Positions 37,101-45,891 of a stretch of DNA of 64,000 bases are shown here, piece after piece; position 1 is the first letter of the stretch, and each line of letters starts with the position of its first letter. The notes beneath the pieces are model-generated. The model worked only from the letters and a program-made list of their open reading frames with translations, was not told the origin of the DNA and did not search any database. The stretch lies in the NCBI RefSeq assembly GCF_900108305.1, contig NZ_FNUX01000014.1:1-64000 (forward strand), read 5' to 3'. Position numbers and translations under genes: made by a program. The stretch is from Nitrosomonas ureae (GTDB lineage: Bacteria > Pseudomonadota > Gammaproteobacteria > Burkholderiales > Nitrosomonadaceae).

Positions 37101-37302
37101 TTTGACGGTCACAGGCACCTTGGCCGCCGGTCGATTCAGGATCGGCGCAAATGCATTGGATGCGAACGATAACATCATTTACAACAGCGCGACCGGCGCC
37201 TTGATCTACGACGCGAATGGCAGTGGTGCCGGTGCCGCAGTGCAGATTGCCACTATTGGAACTGGATTGGCGTTGACTCATGCGGATATCGTGGTGATTT
37301 GA
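34174..37302 (+). CDS. large VCBS/FG-GAP repeat protein with RTX C-terminus
   Basis: A 1042-residue, very acidic protein. Residues 1-530 hold about ten repeats of 45-60 residues with a calcium-loop core such as FVDIDNDGDLDAFVG, then RFFRNEGTANNP; these are VCBS/FG-GAP blades. A cadherin- or Ig-like segment follows (about 530-640, starting NAPNAFNLSTVEIYK). Residues about 690-960 carry RTX nonapeptide blocks (GGAGNDILLGGAGNDTLEGG, GNDNYVVDNTGDSIIEAAG). A serralysin-type C-terminal end (IGNDIFRFTTMGQIDTITDF) closes the protein. There is no signal peptide, so type I secretion is expected; no transporter is nearby. Start: GAGGAAAA precedes ATG 34174. Probably an extracellular or surface protein; ligand unknown. 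Confidence 0.9.
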   Translation: MSNPVFRYTPFDPPVAGYGGSFRAMVDIDGDNDLDGFAGNYDGTISFLRNMGTATHPVFAAPITNPFGLKDVGSKSAPTFVDIDNDGDLDAFVGNNGGNTRFFRNEGTANNPKFVAAGINPFGLSDVGFRAGPTFADIDGDGDFDAFIGNGNWQTLFFENTGTISNPIFIANNSLNFGGYPNFVDIDYDDDLDVFCDVGGGLAFYRNIGTINNPRYYFDSYNPFGLSWVDSFADIDDDGDWDTSISDYGFMQNTGPGYSPSFRGFSQFDFGRIYYANPEIVDIDNDGDFDMFVSSGFENITRFYQNTGTITNPSFAAAVDNPFGLGNTDSSDRLTFVDIDGDGDFDSFSKTYSNDILFSQNIGTSDAPAFAAAVTHPFDFSHNGSAIDFADIDDDGDSDVFVINDSGLQFFLNTGTAVSPSFAPAVTAPPGLGGGRSGLSFVDIDGDGDLDAFGGSYGYVHFMPNNGTASSPDFTFQSGSMNVFLPGEGGRYPTDNSPVFADMDGDGDFDAFIGRYLGVGYFVNNNAPNAFNLSTVEIYKPNTFLNLDNIVIEDPDSDNVTAILTLSNVAAGSLSTRTSGTVASVFDAATGVWSASGALADVNTLLAGVFFTPASNFSGNFSIDTSISDGVAAPLLGSKSFTVAVDAMLFSTPGNDNLIGTPSLNDTASYENATAPVTVSLNIVTQQNTLGAGLDTLNDIENLIGSNFADHLTGNTANNILQGRSGNDVLTGWSGEDTMIGGPGNDSYFVENTSDTVIEALNQGIDSVNSSVTYTLPDNVENLILRGSSAINGTGNGQANTITGNVASNVLKGGAGNDILLGGAGNDTLEGGIGRDTLDGGFGADVLKGGSGNDNYVVDNTGDSIIEAAGGGIDGVNSSATFALPAQVENLTLTGAAAINGTGNNLANVIIGNAGKNQLKGAAGNDILDGRQGTDILTGGIGNDIFRFTTMGQIDTITDFNVVNDTIQLENAVFTALTVTGTLAAGRFRIGANALDANDNIIYNSATGALIYDANGSGAGAAVQIATIGTGLALTHADIVVI

Positions 37303-37357
37303 TCAGCAGTGCATGCGCGCGTAGCCATCGACGGGCAAAGAAAAGCAATCCGCATTG

Positions 37358-38572
37358 ATGTCGAGTAGCTATGTATCTGACAGGTTAGCAATTTTGACGG
37401 GAATCTTGCTGTTCTCGGTGGTTCTATCCGGTTGCATTCATCAAAAATTTGTCAGCGAGCCTTATCCGCGCTGGGGAAAAGAAGTTCGTGTTGATCCACC
37501 TGAGAGTTATGGTCCGTTGATTCTGCGGGTGCTTTCTCCGGAGGATTCCAACCAGGCACCAGCCTGCGTGCTGCTGGTTCACGGCATGAACGAACATATC
37601 GGGCGCTATGGCGAGGTGGCGCAGTATTTTGCGCGGAAGTTTTTAGTTACCGGTTTTGATCATTATGCGCATGGGTTATCCAATCCGGTATTGCAGCAGG
37701 CGGATTCGGCATTGGTCAGCGGTTCAAGCGAGCAGCAGGTTGGCGATGCTTATCTGGCGCAATCGGCATTGAAGGATTTGGAGCCGCTTCGGCGCTATCT
37801 GGGTCGTGCGCTCAAAAAAACGATTGCGTTGTGCGATGTAGAAAGCGAATCAGAGCATCCGGTATTTATTATTGCGCATAGTTTGGGCGCTTTGGTGACC
37901 GCTTCTTACTTGATGCAAGCGCGCGACGAAAAAGCGTTGCTCAAACGTGTGCGGGGAATCGTTCTTCTGGCGCCGGCGTTTGCCGTCAGCAATCCGCCGG
38001 GGTGGCGCGGTTGGATGGCGAATCCGTTGATCAGGCTGTCCTTTCATGCCGAAACGCATTTTTTGCACCCTCAGAATGAGCCTTTGCCCGCACTAATTTT
38101 TAATCAGGCATTAGCGCTGGTGACTGTGCCCCTCCTGGACGGCCTGTTTGAGATAGCATCCTGGCCGGGTTTGCGCAGTTTTCTATCGCCAGTTTCCCCG
38201 GATTGGGTGCAGGATTATTTGACCGATAGCGAAGAAGAAAAAGCGCGCTTGCGCGCGGATGGCTGGATTGTGCGCCGTACCTTGTTGCGTTTCGTGAAAG
38301 GCATTGAAGCGGAGATTGTGCATTTCCGCCGTCATATGGCGCAATTCACAATACCTTATTATCTGGTGTATTCGGAATATGATCCGATCACGCCGGCATG
38401 GGGCAATCAGGATTTTGCCCGTGCGACGTTGCAGCATCACCCTGATAACGAGATTTTGGCGTTATCCAATCTACAGTATCACCAGCATCTATTCTTAAAA
38501 GAACCGGCACGCACGGCGCTTCTGAAAAATATCGCACAATGGATAGATCACCGGCTGCAAGCGACGAAATGA
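37358..38572 (+). CDS. alpha/beta hydrolase lipoprotein, monoacylglycerol-lipase-like
   Basis: A 404-residue lipoprotein with a signal and lipobox (FSVVLSGC-IHQ near residue 25). The hydrolase domain has the oxyanion region LLVHGMNEHIGRYGEVAQYF, the nucleophile serine in IIAHSLGALVTASYL, the acid in VYSEYDPITPAWG and a histidine near the end (QYHQHLF). The pattern is that of lysophospholipase/monoacylglycerol lipase (Hydrolase_4). It is likely periplasmic or outer-membrane bound. ATG 37358 is preferred to the TTG one codon earlier. It follows the RTX gene by 55 bases; whether they share a transcript is unclear. Confidence 0.85.
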   Translation: MSSSYVSDRLAILTGILLFSVVLSGCIHQKFVSEPYPRWGKEVRVDPPESYGPLILRVLSPEDSNQAPACVLLVHGMNEHIGRYGEVAQYFARKFLVTGFDHYAHGLSNPVLQQADSALVSGSSEQQVGDAYLAQSALKDLEPLRRYLGRALKKTIALCDVESESEHPVFIIAHSLGALVTASYLMQARDEKALLKRVRGIVLLAPAFAVSNPPGWRGWMANPLIRLSFHAETHFLHPQNEPLPALIFNQALALVTVPLLDGLFEIASWPGLRSFLSPVSPDWVQDYLTDSEEEKARLRADGWIVRRTLLRFVKGIEAEIVHFRRHMAQFTIPYYLVYSEYDPITPAWGNQDFARATLQHHPDNEILALSNLQYHQHLFLKEPARTALLKNIAQWIDHRLQATK

Positions 38573-38676
38573 TCACGGGCATACTACCCTCGCTGTTGGT
38601 ATCGATTATCATGATCCCTTATACTTGAAATAGAGATTAACAAGCACGATTTTAATAAATATGAGGTGAGAGAAGC

Positions 38677-39015
38677 ATGATGAAAGCAGAATTAGCGGAA
38701 TTGATGCAGCGCATACCCGGAAAAACAAGTGCGGAATGGCCGATGGGCGAGCCTTTTACGCTGGCGTTTGCGCACGGTACCATGTCGGTGGAAGTTTATG
38801 CGCCCAAGGATACGGATATACAAACGCCGCATGATCAGGATGAGCTGTATTTCATCCACTCCGGTCATGGCGAGATTGTAGTGGCGGACGAACGCCACCG
38901 GTTTGAACCTGGCATGGTGTTTTTTGTTGCCGCCCATGTGGAGCATCGTTTTGAAAATTTCTCGCCGGATTTTTGTACTTGGGTGGTGTTCTGGGGACCG
39001 AAAGGCGGCGAATAA
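38677..39015 (+). CDS. cupin domain protein
   Basis: A 112-residue single cupin. Metal-binding residues are visible in PHDQDELYFIHSGHGEIVV (motif 1: H, E, H spacing) and AAHVEHRFENFSPDFCTWVV (motif 2). GAGGTGAGAG lies upstream of the two adjacent ATGs. It ends 3 bases before the ArsC/Spx-like gene, so the two are probably cotranscribed. Substrate unknown. Confidence 0.85.
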   Translation: MMKAELAELMQRIPGKTSAEWPMGEPFTLAFAHGTMSVEVYAPKDTDIQTPHDQDELYFIHSGHGEIVVADERHRFEPGMVFFVAAHVEHRFENFSPDFCTWVVFWGPKGGE

Positions 39016-39018
39016 ATA

Positions 39019-39372
39019 ATGCTCAAATTTTACGGTTATAAAAAATGCGATACCTGCCGCAAGGCGGAGCGATACTTACTGCAAGCCGGAATCAGCTACG
39101 AATTTATCGATATCACAGAAAATCCGCCAACCGCAGAAGAACTTGCCGTGATTGTTAAGTGCGTCAATGTTTCATTGAGCAAACTCTTTAATACCAGCGG
39201 AGTGCAGTACCGCGAACTAAAAATCAAGGCGCAATTGCCCGCATTATCTGGCAAGGAAATACTCACGCTGCTTGCGGGTAATGGCCGTTTGGTCAAAAGA
39301 CCGCTGATTACCGATGGAAAGCGTGCAACCGTTGGCTTTAACGCAGAGAAGTTTGCGGATATCTGGGGTTGA
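39019..39372 (+). CDS. ArsC/Spx/MgsR family protein
   Basis: A 117-residue thioredoxin-fold protein with the N-terminal active site YGYKKCDTCRKAERYL (C-x-x-C) and the family tail LVKRPLITDGKRATVGFN. In this family the members range from arsenate reductases to Spx-like regulators. The CxxC pair is typical of YffB/MgsR types, whose reaction is not settled. It directly follows the cupin gene. No arsenic resistance gene is nearby. Confidence 0.88.
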   Translation: MLKFYGYKKCDTCRKAERYLLQAGISYEFIDITENPPTAEELAVIVKCVNVSLSKLFNTSGVQYRELKIKAQLPALSGKEILTLLAGNGRLVKRPLITDGKRATVGFNAEKFADIWG

Positions 39373-39551
39373 TTTTTTCAATTGCGGTTTCTACACTCAG
39401 GAGCCGGCAGTGCAAAGTAAGCAGGCATTATTCCGGATTTCAAAAACAAACAAGCTTGCGCTTTGGGTCTCATGCTTGTACTCTTTGAGCCACGATCGAT
39501 ACAAATGGTGTCTTATTCCATATCCATAACCGGATCAAGCAGGAGGCGAAA

Positions 39552-42080
39552 TTGAGAGATCAATGTTTTTTAGTACGAAAAGCTGCGGTACTGGGCGCTG
39601 GCGTGATGGGCGCGCAGATTGCCGCGCATCTGGTGAATGCCAATATCGAAACACTGTTGTTTGAGTTGCCGGGTGAGGCGGATAATCCCAATGCCAATGT
39701 GATCAAGGCGGTGGAGAAGCTTAAAAAACAGGAGCCCGCACCGCTGTCGATCAAAACCAAAGCCACCTCTATCCAAGCGGCCAATTACGATCAACATCTG
39801 GAACAGCTCAAAGATTGCGATCTGGTGATTGAAGCGATCGCCGAGCGCATGGATTGGAAGCGTGATCTGTACGTCAAGGTTGCGCCTTATCTGGGGGAGC
39901 ATACGATTTTTGCCAGTAATACTTCCGGATTGTCGATCAATCAACTGGCCGAAGCTTTTCCGGAGGCATTACGCCACCGTTTTTGCGGCATACATTTTTT
40001 TAATCCGCCGCGCTATATGCATCTGGTCGAATTGATTCCGTGCCAATTCAGCGATGGGGCGATGCTCGATCACCTGGAAGAGTTCCTGGTGACTTATCTG
40101 GGCAAAGGCGTGATACGCGCCAAAGATACGCCCAATTTCATAGCCAATCGCATCGGCGTGTTTTCGTTGCTAGCGACCATGCATCATGGCCGGGAATTTA
40201 ATTTTGGATTCGATCTGGTCGATGCACTGACGGGCTCCTTGATTGGGCGCCCTAAAAGCGCAACGTTTCGCACCGTGGATGTGGTCGGTTTGGACACTCT
40301 GGCGCATGTCATCAATACCATGCGCGATACGTTGCCAGATGATCCCTGGCATCGTTATTTTGCTGTGCCGGATTGGCTGCAAGGTTTGATCGAAACAGGC
40401 GCGCTGGGTGAAAAGGTCAAGCGTGGCGTTTATCAGAAAATAAAAAATGAAATTCATGTGCTTGATCTGAAATCGAAAACCTATCGATTGTCCGCGGCTG
40501 AAGTGGATGATGAATTGAAGCAGCTGTTGAAATACAGCAATCCCGCAGAAAAATTTTCTGCGCTGCGTAATAGCCAGCAACCGCAGGCACAGTTTTTGTG
40601 GTCCATATTCCGTGATTTATTTCATTACTGCGCGGTACAACTGGAAGCCATTGCGAATAATGCGCGTGATCTCGATCTGGCGGTGCGCTGGGGATTTGGC
40701 TGGAATCAAGGACCATTTGAAATCTGGCAGGCGGCGGGATGGAAGCAAATTGCCGACTGGATTCAGGAAGATATCGCTGCCGGAAAAAGTATGAGCCAGG
40801 CACCCTTGCCGCAATGGGTAATGACCGTTGCCGCAAGCGGCAAGCAAAACGTGCATACTAGCCAAGGTTCCTTTGCTCCTGCTTCCGGGGAACTGCAATC
40901 GCGTTCCGCGCTGCCCGTGTATCAACGCCAACTCTTCCCTGATCGACTGGTCGGTGAAGAGGTGGTATACGGCAAAACCATATTTGAGACCGATGCCGTA
41001 AGAATGTGGCATAGCGGCGATGGCATTGCCATACTCAGTTTCAAGAGCAAAATGCACACGATTGGTATCGATGTACTGGAGGGTGTGCAGCAGACAATCA
41101 AGGAAGCTGAAAAAGACTGGCGTGCTTTGGTGATCTGGCAAACAGAGCCGCCGTTTTCTGCCGGGGCTAATTTACAGAAAGCCACCGAGCGGCCCAAGCC
41201 GGATGCGCAGCAGGGTAATGCGCCACCTGCGCCACCGCAGTCGCCTGGTGTATTTCAATCATTCCTCAAAAAATTCAAGAAATCGGCTCAGGCTACGGTG
41301 TTGCAAGTGGCGCGGGAACTGGATCTCGCAGATGTGTTGATGGCCAAGAAACTGGCAGAAGTGGAAGGAATGATCAAGCAATTTCAACAAGCTTCACAAG
41401 CGCTGCGCTATTCGATGATTCCGACTGTTGCGGCCGTGGATGGTTTGGCGTTGGGTGGCGGATGTGAATTTGTCATGCATTGCGACCGTGCGGTGGCAAC
41501 GCTGGAAAGTTATATTGGTTTGGTGGAAACTGGTGTTGGGCTATTGCCTGCGGGTGGCGGATGCAAGGAGTTCGCCATGCGCGCGGCGCAGAATGCCAGA
41601 GACGGCGATCCTTTTCCGTCGCTCAAATATTATTTTCAGACAGTGGCGATGGCGGAATTGGCGAAAAGCGCGGAGCAGGCCAAAGACCTGGGTTATTTGC
41701 GCCGTGCCGATACCGTGGTGATGAATCGTTTTGAATTGTTGCACGTGGCCAAAGCACAGGCGCTGGCATTAGCCGAATCTGGTTATCGTCCGCCATTGCG
41801 CATGCGGGAAATTCCCGTGGCGGGTAACACGGGTATTGCAACGATCCAGAGCCAGTTGGTTAATCTGCGCGCGGGCGGTTTTATTTCCGAGCATGACAAT
41901 CTGATTGCGAATAAGGTGGCGCATGTCATGTGTGGCGGTGATTTAACACCGGGCAGCCTGGTCGATGAAGATTGGTTTCTGGAGTTGGAGCGGGCAGCCT
42001 TCATGGAATTGCTGGCAACCGCCAAAACCCAGGCGCGTATCGAACATACACTGAAAACCGGTAAGCCTCTTAGAAACTGA
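39552..42080 (+). CDS. fused 3-hydroxyacyl-CoA dehydrogenase / enoyl-CoA hydratase
   Basis: An 842-residue bifunctional beta-oxidation enzyme. The dehydrogenase domain comes first (NAD site AAVLGAGVMGAQIAAHLV at 11-28, then FASNTSGLSINQLAEAFP and GIHFFNPPRYMHLVELIP). A second dehydrogenase C-terminal region lies at about 190-420. The crotonase domain is last (about 480-720: LEGVQQTIKEAEKDWRALVI, FSAGANLQKATERP, VDGLALGGGCEFVMHCDRAV). This order, reversed relative to FadB/FadJ, is the FadN type. It starts at TTG 39552, with a perfect AGGAGG 5 bases upstream. The crotonase part carries a Pro/Gln-rich insert of about 40 residues. It lies 23 bases before a thiolase gene. Confidence 0.92.
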   Translation: MRDQCFLVRKAAVLGAGVMGAQIAAHLVNANIETLLFELPGEADNPNANVIKAVEKLKKQEPAPLSIKTKATSIQAANYDQHLEQLKDCDLVIEAIAERMDWKRDLYVKVAPYLGEHTIFASNTSGLSINQLAEAFPEALRHRFCGIHFFNPPRYMHLVELIPCQFSDGAMLDHLEEFLVTYLGKGVIRAKDTPNFIANRIGVFSLLATMHHGREFNFGFDLVDALTGSLIGRPKSATFRTVDVVGLDTLAHVINTMRDTLPDDPWHRYFAVPDWLQGLIETGALGEKVKRGVYQKIKNEIHVLDLKSKTYRLSAAEVDDELKQLLKYSNPAEKFSALRNSQQPQAQFLWSIFRDLFHYCAVQLEAIANNARDLDLAVRWGFGWNQGPFEIWQAAGWKQIADWIQEDIAAGKSMSQAPLPQWVMTVAASGKQNVHTSQGSFAPASGELQSRSALPVYQRQLFPDRLVGEEVVYGKTIFETDAVRMWHSGDGIAILSFKSKMHTIGIDVLEGVQQTIKEAEKDWRALVIWQTEPPFSAGANLQKATERPKPDAQQGNAPPAPPQSPGVFQSFLKKFKKSAQATVLQVARELDLADVLMAKKLAEVEGMIKQFQQASQALRYSMIPTVAAVDGLALGGGCEFVMHCDRAVATLESYIGLVETGVGLLPAGGGCKEFAMRAAQNARDGDPFPSLKYYFQTVAMAELAKSAEQAKDLGYLRRADTVVMNRFELLHVAKAQALALAESGYRPPLRMREIPVAGNTGIATIQSQLVNLRAGGFISEHDNLIANKVAHVMCGGDLTPGSLVDEDWFLELERAAFMELLATAKTQARIEHTLKTGKPLRN

Positions 42081-42103
42081 TATCACGATTCACGGAGAAT
42101 TCT

Positions 42104-43303
42104 ATGACCAAGCAAACTCAAGAAGCCTATATTGTAGCTGCTGTACGTACTCCGGTGGGAAAAGCGCCGCGCGGCATGTTCAAGAATGTACGCCCTGACG
42201 ACATGCTGGTGCATGTGCTGCGCGCGGTGATGAAGCAATGCGAAGGGCTCGATCCGGCGGCAATTGATGATGTGATTGTCGGTTGTGCCATGCCGGAAGC
42301 GGAGCAGGGCATCAATGTGGCGCGCGTGGGGTTGTTATTGGCAGGTTTGCCCAATAGCGTAGCTGGTATGACAATCAATCGTTTTTGCGCATCGGGTCTG
42401 CAGTCGGTAGCTCTGGCTGCGGATCGCATTCGCCTCGGGGAAGCCGACGTGATGATTGCGGGAGGTACCGAAAGCATGAGCATGGTACCGATGATGGGTA
42501 ACAAAGTTTCCATGAATCCGATGATGTTTGAACATGAGGAAAATGTGGCGATCGCTTACGGGATGGGCATGACCGCTGAAAAAGTGGCCGAACAATGGAA
42601 AGTATCGCGCGAGGATCAGGATGAATTTGCCCTGACCAGTCATCAGCGTGCTATCAAAGCCATCCAATCCGGCGAATTCCAGCAGGAAATTGCACCTTAT
42701 CCGGTGGATGAGAAACGCCCTGACCTGGTTACGCACCATGTGCGTGAAAAAGTTGTCATCAAGGATACTGACGAAGGACCCCGTGCTGACACCAGCCTGG
42801 ATGCACTGACGAAGCTGAGACCGGTTTTTGCCGCCAAAGGCTCGGTAACCGCGGGAAATAGTTCGCAAATGTCAGATGGTGCCGGAGCGGTGGTTCTGAT
42901 GAGCGAAGCTGCGATGCAACGTTTCAACCTGTCTCCGATAGGACGGTTTGTTGGATTTTCAGTAGCGGGCGTGCCGCCTGAAATTATGGGTATCGGCCCG
43001 ATCAAAGCCATTCCCAAAGTGCTCGCGCAAACCGGCATCAAGCAGGATGATCTGGATTGGATCGAGTTAAATGAGGCATTCGCGGCGCAAAGCCTCGCAG
43101 TGATTCGTGACCTGGAATTGGATCGCGATAAAGTGAACCCTCTGGGCGGCGCAATTGCATTGGGGCATCCGCTGGGAGCCACCGGTTCGATCCGGGTGGC
43201 TACATTGCTGCATGGATTGCGGCGTCATAAACAAAAATACGGTATGGTGACCATGTGCATTGGAAGCGGGATGGGCGCGGCAGGTGTGTTTGAGGCGCTT
43301 TAA
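42104..43303 (+). CDS. acetyl-CoA C-acyltransferase (thiolase)
   Basis: A 399-residue thiolase that cleaves 3-ketoacyl-CoA in the last step of beta-oxidation. The nucleophile cysteine is at residue 95 in INRFCASGLQSVALAADRI, the catalytic histidine is in GGAIALGHPLGATGSI, and the second cysteine is in MCIGSGMGAAGVFEAL. Length and motifs match FadA/FadI. Its operon partner is the upstream fused dehydrogenase/hydratase, so these two genes give three beta-oxidation steps; no acyl-CoA dehydrogenase lies beside them. It ends at a strong terminator. Confidence 0.95.
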   Translation: MTKQTQEAYIVAAVRTPVGKAPRGMFKNVRPDDMLVHVLRAVMKQCEGLDPAAIDDVIVGCAMPEAEQGINVARVGLLLAGLPNSVAGMTINRFCASGLQSVALAADRIRLGEADVMIAGGTESMSMVPMMGNKVSMNPMMFEHEENVAIAYGMGMTAEKVAEQWKVSREDQDEFALTSHQRAIKAIQSGEFQQEIAPYPVDEKRPDLVTHHVREKVVIKDTDEGPRADTSLDALTKLRPVFAAKGSVTAGNSSQMSDGAGAVVLMSEAAMQRFNLSPIGRFVGFSVAGVPPEIMGIGPIKAIPKVLAQTGIKQDDLDWIELNEAFAAQSLAVIRDLELDRDKVNPLGGAIALGHPLGATGSIRVATLLHGLRRHKQKYGMVTMCIGSGMGAAGVFEAL

Positions 43304-43328
43304 TGCTTTAACAAGAGAATGATTAAAG

Positions 43329-43356
43329 AAGCCGGTCAACTAAATTTGACCGGCTT
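43329..43356 (+). terminator. rho-independent terminator between thiolase and ctaA-like genes
   Basis: AAGCCGGTCAA (43329-43339) pairs perfectly with TTGACCGGCTT (43346-43356) with a 6-base loop, followed by TTTT. It serves the thiolase transcript, and probably also the convergent COX15 transcript. Confidence 0.9.
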
Positions 43357-43365
43357 TTTTCTGGA

Positions 43366-44379
43366 CTACCGGAAGCGGTGACTTACCCACAACGCTGTCG
43401 CAAATAGCAGTACTGCGCCCCCTTGATGAGATGCCGCCAGATGGATCGGTACCACTTGCAATAAGGTTGTGATACCCAAGCTGATTTGTATCGCCAGCAT
43501 CAACAAAAAAAGATTGCAGGCAAGACGTGTAGTACCAGAAAGTTGAACTTTGCGCGTTTTAAACCAAAAAAGCGGCACTAAAAAAGCCAATAGCCACGCA
43601 ATCAATCGATGGTCGAATTGAACGGTAGTGATGTTGTCGAAGAAATTCCGATACCAGGGTTCCAGAATAAACAGATCTGGCGGAATCAAATATCCGTTCA
43701 TGAGCGGGAAGGTATTGTAAGCCAGGCCAGCACGAATGCCGGCAACAAATCCTCCGGAAATAATCATTATAAAAATCAATGATGTGAGGCCATAGGAGAA
43801 TCTGCGCAAACTTTGAATCTTCTCATCGGGTTTGGAGTGCTCGCTTTGAGGGGTGAGCAGGTCCAGAGCAACCCAGAACATCGCGGCGAAAATCACAAAA
43901 GCCAATCCAAGATGCGCGGTAAGCCGGTACTGACTGACATGCGGGTCGTTAACCAAACCGCTCATGACCATGTACCATCCCATCAATCCCTGCAATCCCC
44001 CTAGTATAAATATGCCGGTCAACTTGATTCCTAAGGATCGGTCGATTCTTTTTTTGACCAGGAAATAAACAAAAGGGACAAAAAATACTATCCCGATAAG
44101 CCGCCCCAGCAGGCGGTGAAAGTACTCCCACCAGAAAATATTTTTAAATTCATCGATACTCATGCCTTTATTGATTTTCTGGTACTGCGGTGTAGCGCGG
44201 TATTTCTCGAGCAATACGTCCCAGTCTTCCTGCGTGACTGGGGGCATGGTGCCCACGATGGGCTGCCATTCGACAATTGAGAGTCCTGAATCGGTTAATC
44301 GCGTAACACCGCCAACCACTATCATGGCAAATACCATGACGCAACAAATAAGTAACCAGATCGCAATAGGTTTTTGCAT
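43366..44379 (-). CDS. haem A synthase (COX15/CtaA)
   Basis: This membrane enzyme oxidises the C8 methyl of haem O to make haem A for cytochrome aa3-type oxidases. The 337-residue protein has eight predicted helices and the family motifs: [36 protein letters not shown] with a haem-ligand histidine, [15 protein letters not shown], and [14 protein letters not shown] and [15 protein letters not shown] carrying C-terminal histidines. It belongs to the COX15-type (type 2) group found in proteobacteria. CtaB and the oxidase genes are not in the window. Confidence 0.93.
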   Translation of the reverse strand: MQKPIAIWLLICCVMVFAMIVVGGVTRLTDSGLSIVEWQPIVGTMPPVTQEDWDVLLEKYRATPQYQKINKGMSIDEFKNIFWWEYFHRLLGRLIGIVFFVPFVYFLVKKRIDRSLGIKLTGIFILGGLQGLMGWYMVMSGLVNDPHVSQYRLTAHLGLAFVIFAAMFWVALDLLTPQSEHSKPDEKIQSLRRFSYGLTSLIFIMIISGGFVAGIRAGLAYNTFPLMNGYLIPPDLFILEPWYRNFFDNITTVQFDHRLIAWLLAFLVPLFWFKTRKVQLSGTTRLACNLFLLMLAIQISLGITTLLQVVPIHLAASHQGGAVLLFATALWVSHRFR

Positions 44380-44430
44380 AGTCGTAAAAAGTTATTGAAT
44401 GAAATTAAATCGATGAATCGATGAATTGGT

Positions 44431-44874
44431 TTACTTGTCACGCATCAAGCGTTGCTTAGTGCGTTCCCACTCCTTTTGTTTCTCGGATTCGCGCTTATCA
44501 TGCTGTTTCTTGCCTTTGGCCAAACCTATTTCCAGCTTGATCCTGCCTGCCTTATAGTGCATATCCAATGGAACCAGCGTATATCCGGAGCGTTCAACTT
44601 TACCGATAAGCCGTCTGATTTGTTCTGCGTGCAGCAGCAATTTACGGGTACGCACCGGATCAGGATTAATGTGCGTTGAGGCCGTCTTAAGCGGGCTGAT
44701 ATGACTGCCAATGAGATATAATGCGCTGTTTCGAATGATAACATAAGCTTCTTTCAGCTGAACCCGGCCATCGCGTATGGATTTAACTTCCCACCCTTCC
44801 AGTGCCAAGCCTGCTTCGTACTTTTCCTCGATGAAATAATCGTGAAAAGCTTTTTTATTTTGTACTATACTCAT
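44431..44874 (-). CDS. smpB: SsrA-binding protein SmpB
   Basis: SmpB binds tmRNA and delivers it to stalled ribosomes. The 147-residue protein has [59 protein letters not shown] and the C-terminal basic tail with [17 protein letters not shown], which enters the mRNA channel. Its divergent position from ratA-rnfH is a conserved arrangement in proteobacteria. The tmRNA gene is not in the window. Confidence 0.97.
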   Translation of the reverse strand: MSIVQNKKAFHDYFIEEKYEAGLALEGWEVKSIRDGRVQLKEAYVIIRNSALYLIGSHISPLKTASTHINPDPVRTRKLLLHAEQIRRLIGKVERSGYTLVPLDMHYKAGRIKLEIGLAKGKKQHDKRESEKQKEWERTKQRLMRDK

Positions 44875-44962
44875 ACAGGGATTAAGCAGTGGGAATGACT
44901 AAAATTAAGCATATTTTATCAGTTTTTCGGTGTTCCTCATCGATGTGAGTTGATTTACTTTT

Positions 44963-45400
44963 ATGGCAGAAATAGAAAAATCAGTTTTGGTTGAATATTC
45001 AGCTGAGCAAATGTTTGCATTAGTTGATAATGTCAAGGAATATCCGGATTTCCTTCCGTGGTGCGGCGGCACCTCGGTAGATCCTCAGGATGAAGTAACC
45101 ACGCATGCGACAGTCAAGATCAATTATCATCATATCCAGCATAGCTTTACCACCAAAAACAAGCGCTTTCCACCCGATTTGATTGAAATGAGTCTGCTGG
45201 ATGGTCCTTTTGAACACTTGGATGGTTATTGGCAGTTTATTCCATTATCAGATAATGCTTGCAAAATAAAATTTCGGTTACATTACACTTTTTCGAATAA
45301 AATCCTGGAAAAGCTTGTGGGTCCGGTATTTCATATGATCGCAAACAGCTTTGTGGAATCCTTTATTGAGCGGGCGGAAGTAATCTACGGCAAACGATGA
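44963..45400 (+). CDS. RatA/Coq10 family START-domain protein
   Basis: A 145-residue START-fold protein of the ribosome-association toxin/COQ10 family. It begins AEIEKSVLVEYSAEQMFALV and has VKEYPDFLPWCGGT and LDGPFEHLDGYWQFIPLSD with the ligand cavity, then VGPVFHMIANSFVESFIERA. In E. coli RatA has been reported to block 70S assembly, while the Coq10 relative binds ubiquinone, so the true role is debated. It overlaps the rnfH gene by 4 bases (ATGA) and is divergent from smpB. Confidence 0.93.
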   Translation: MAEIEKSVLVEYSAEQMFALVDNVKEYPDFLPWCGGTSVDPQDEVTTHATVKINYHHIQHSFTTKNKRFPPDLIEMSLLDGPFEHLDGYWQFIPLSDNACKIKFRLHYTFSNKILEKLVGPVFHMIANSFVESFIERAEVIYGKR

Positions 45401-45702
45401 CTGCAGTGATTCAGGTTGAAATCGTCTATGCCCTTCCGAATATTCAAGTTTTGAAAAAAATGACTGTACCGGATAATTGTACGGTGGGTGAGGCCCTAGC
45501 GCTTTCGGGATTTTTGGAGCAATTTCCCGAAATAGACCCGGCAAAAAATAAGCTGGGCATTTTTGGAAAATTGGTTGGATCGCATACATCATTGCAGTCA
45601 CGCGACAGAATCGAAATTTACCGGCCGCTGGTTATTGATCCCAAGGAAATCAGAAGAATACGCGCTAAACGTTCCTTGGGCTCAGAAAATCGTAAATCAT
45701 GA
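45397..45702 (+). CDS. rnfH: RnfH/RatB family ubiquitin-like protein
   Basis: A 101-residue beta-grasp protein (UPF0125). It has IQVEIVYALPNIQVLKKMTV, VGEALALSGFLEQFPEIDPA, NKLGIFGKLVGSHTSLQSRD and IEIYRPLVIDPKEIRRIRAK, all diagnostic. Its function is not established. It is coupled to the RatA gene by a 4-base overlap; the pair is the usual partner of smpB. Confidence 0.93.
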   Translation: MTAVIQVEIVYALPNIQVLKKMTVPDNCTVGEALALSGFLEQFPEIDPAKNKLGIFGKLVGSHTSLQSRDRIEIYRPLVIDPKEIRRIRAKRSLGSENRKS

Positions 45703-45891
45703 TCATTACTCAATAACCGTTTTCTTGGGATGATTTTCTCGCTTTCATTCTTTCCGGAAATTACACACCGTGTTTATTATTGTCCTGAACTATCAATGCC
45801 TTATCCTAATTAGCGTAGCCTTATCTGAAGATATCATTTCCACTCCATTGTGATACGCGCATAGCCTTGGAATTCCGGCAGATCTGATTAT

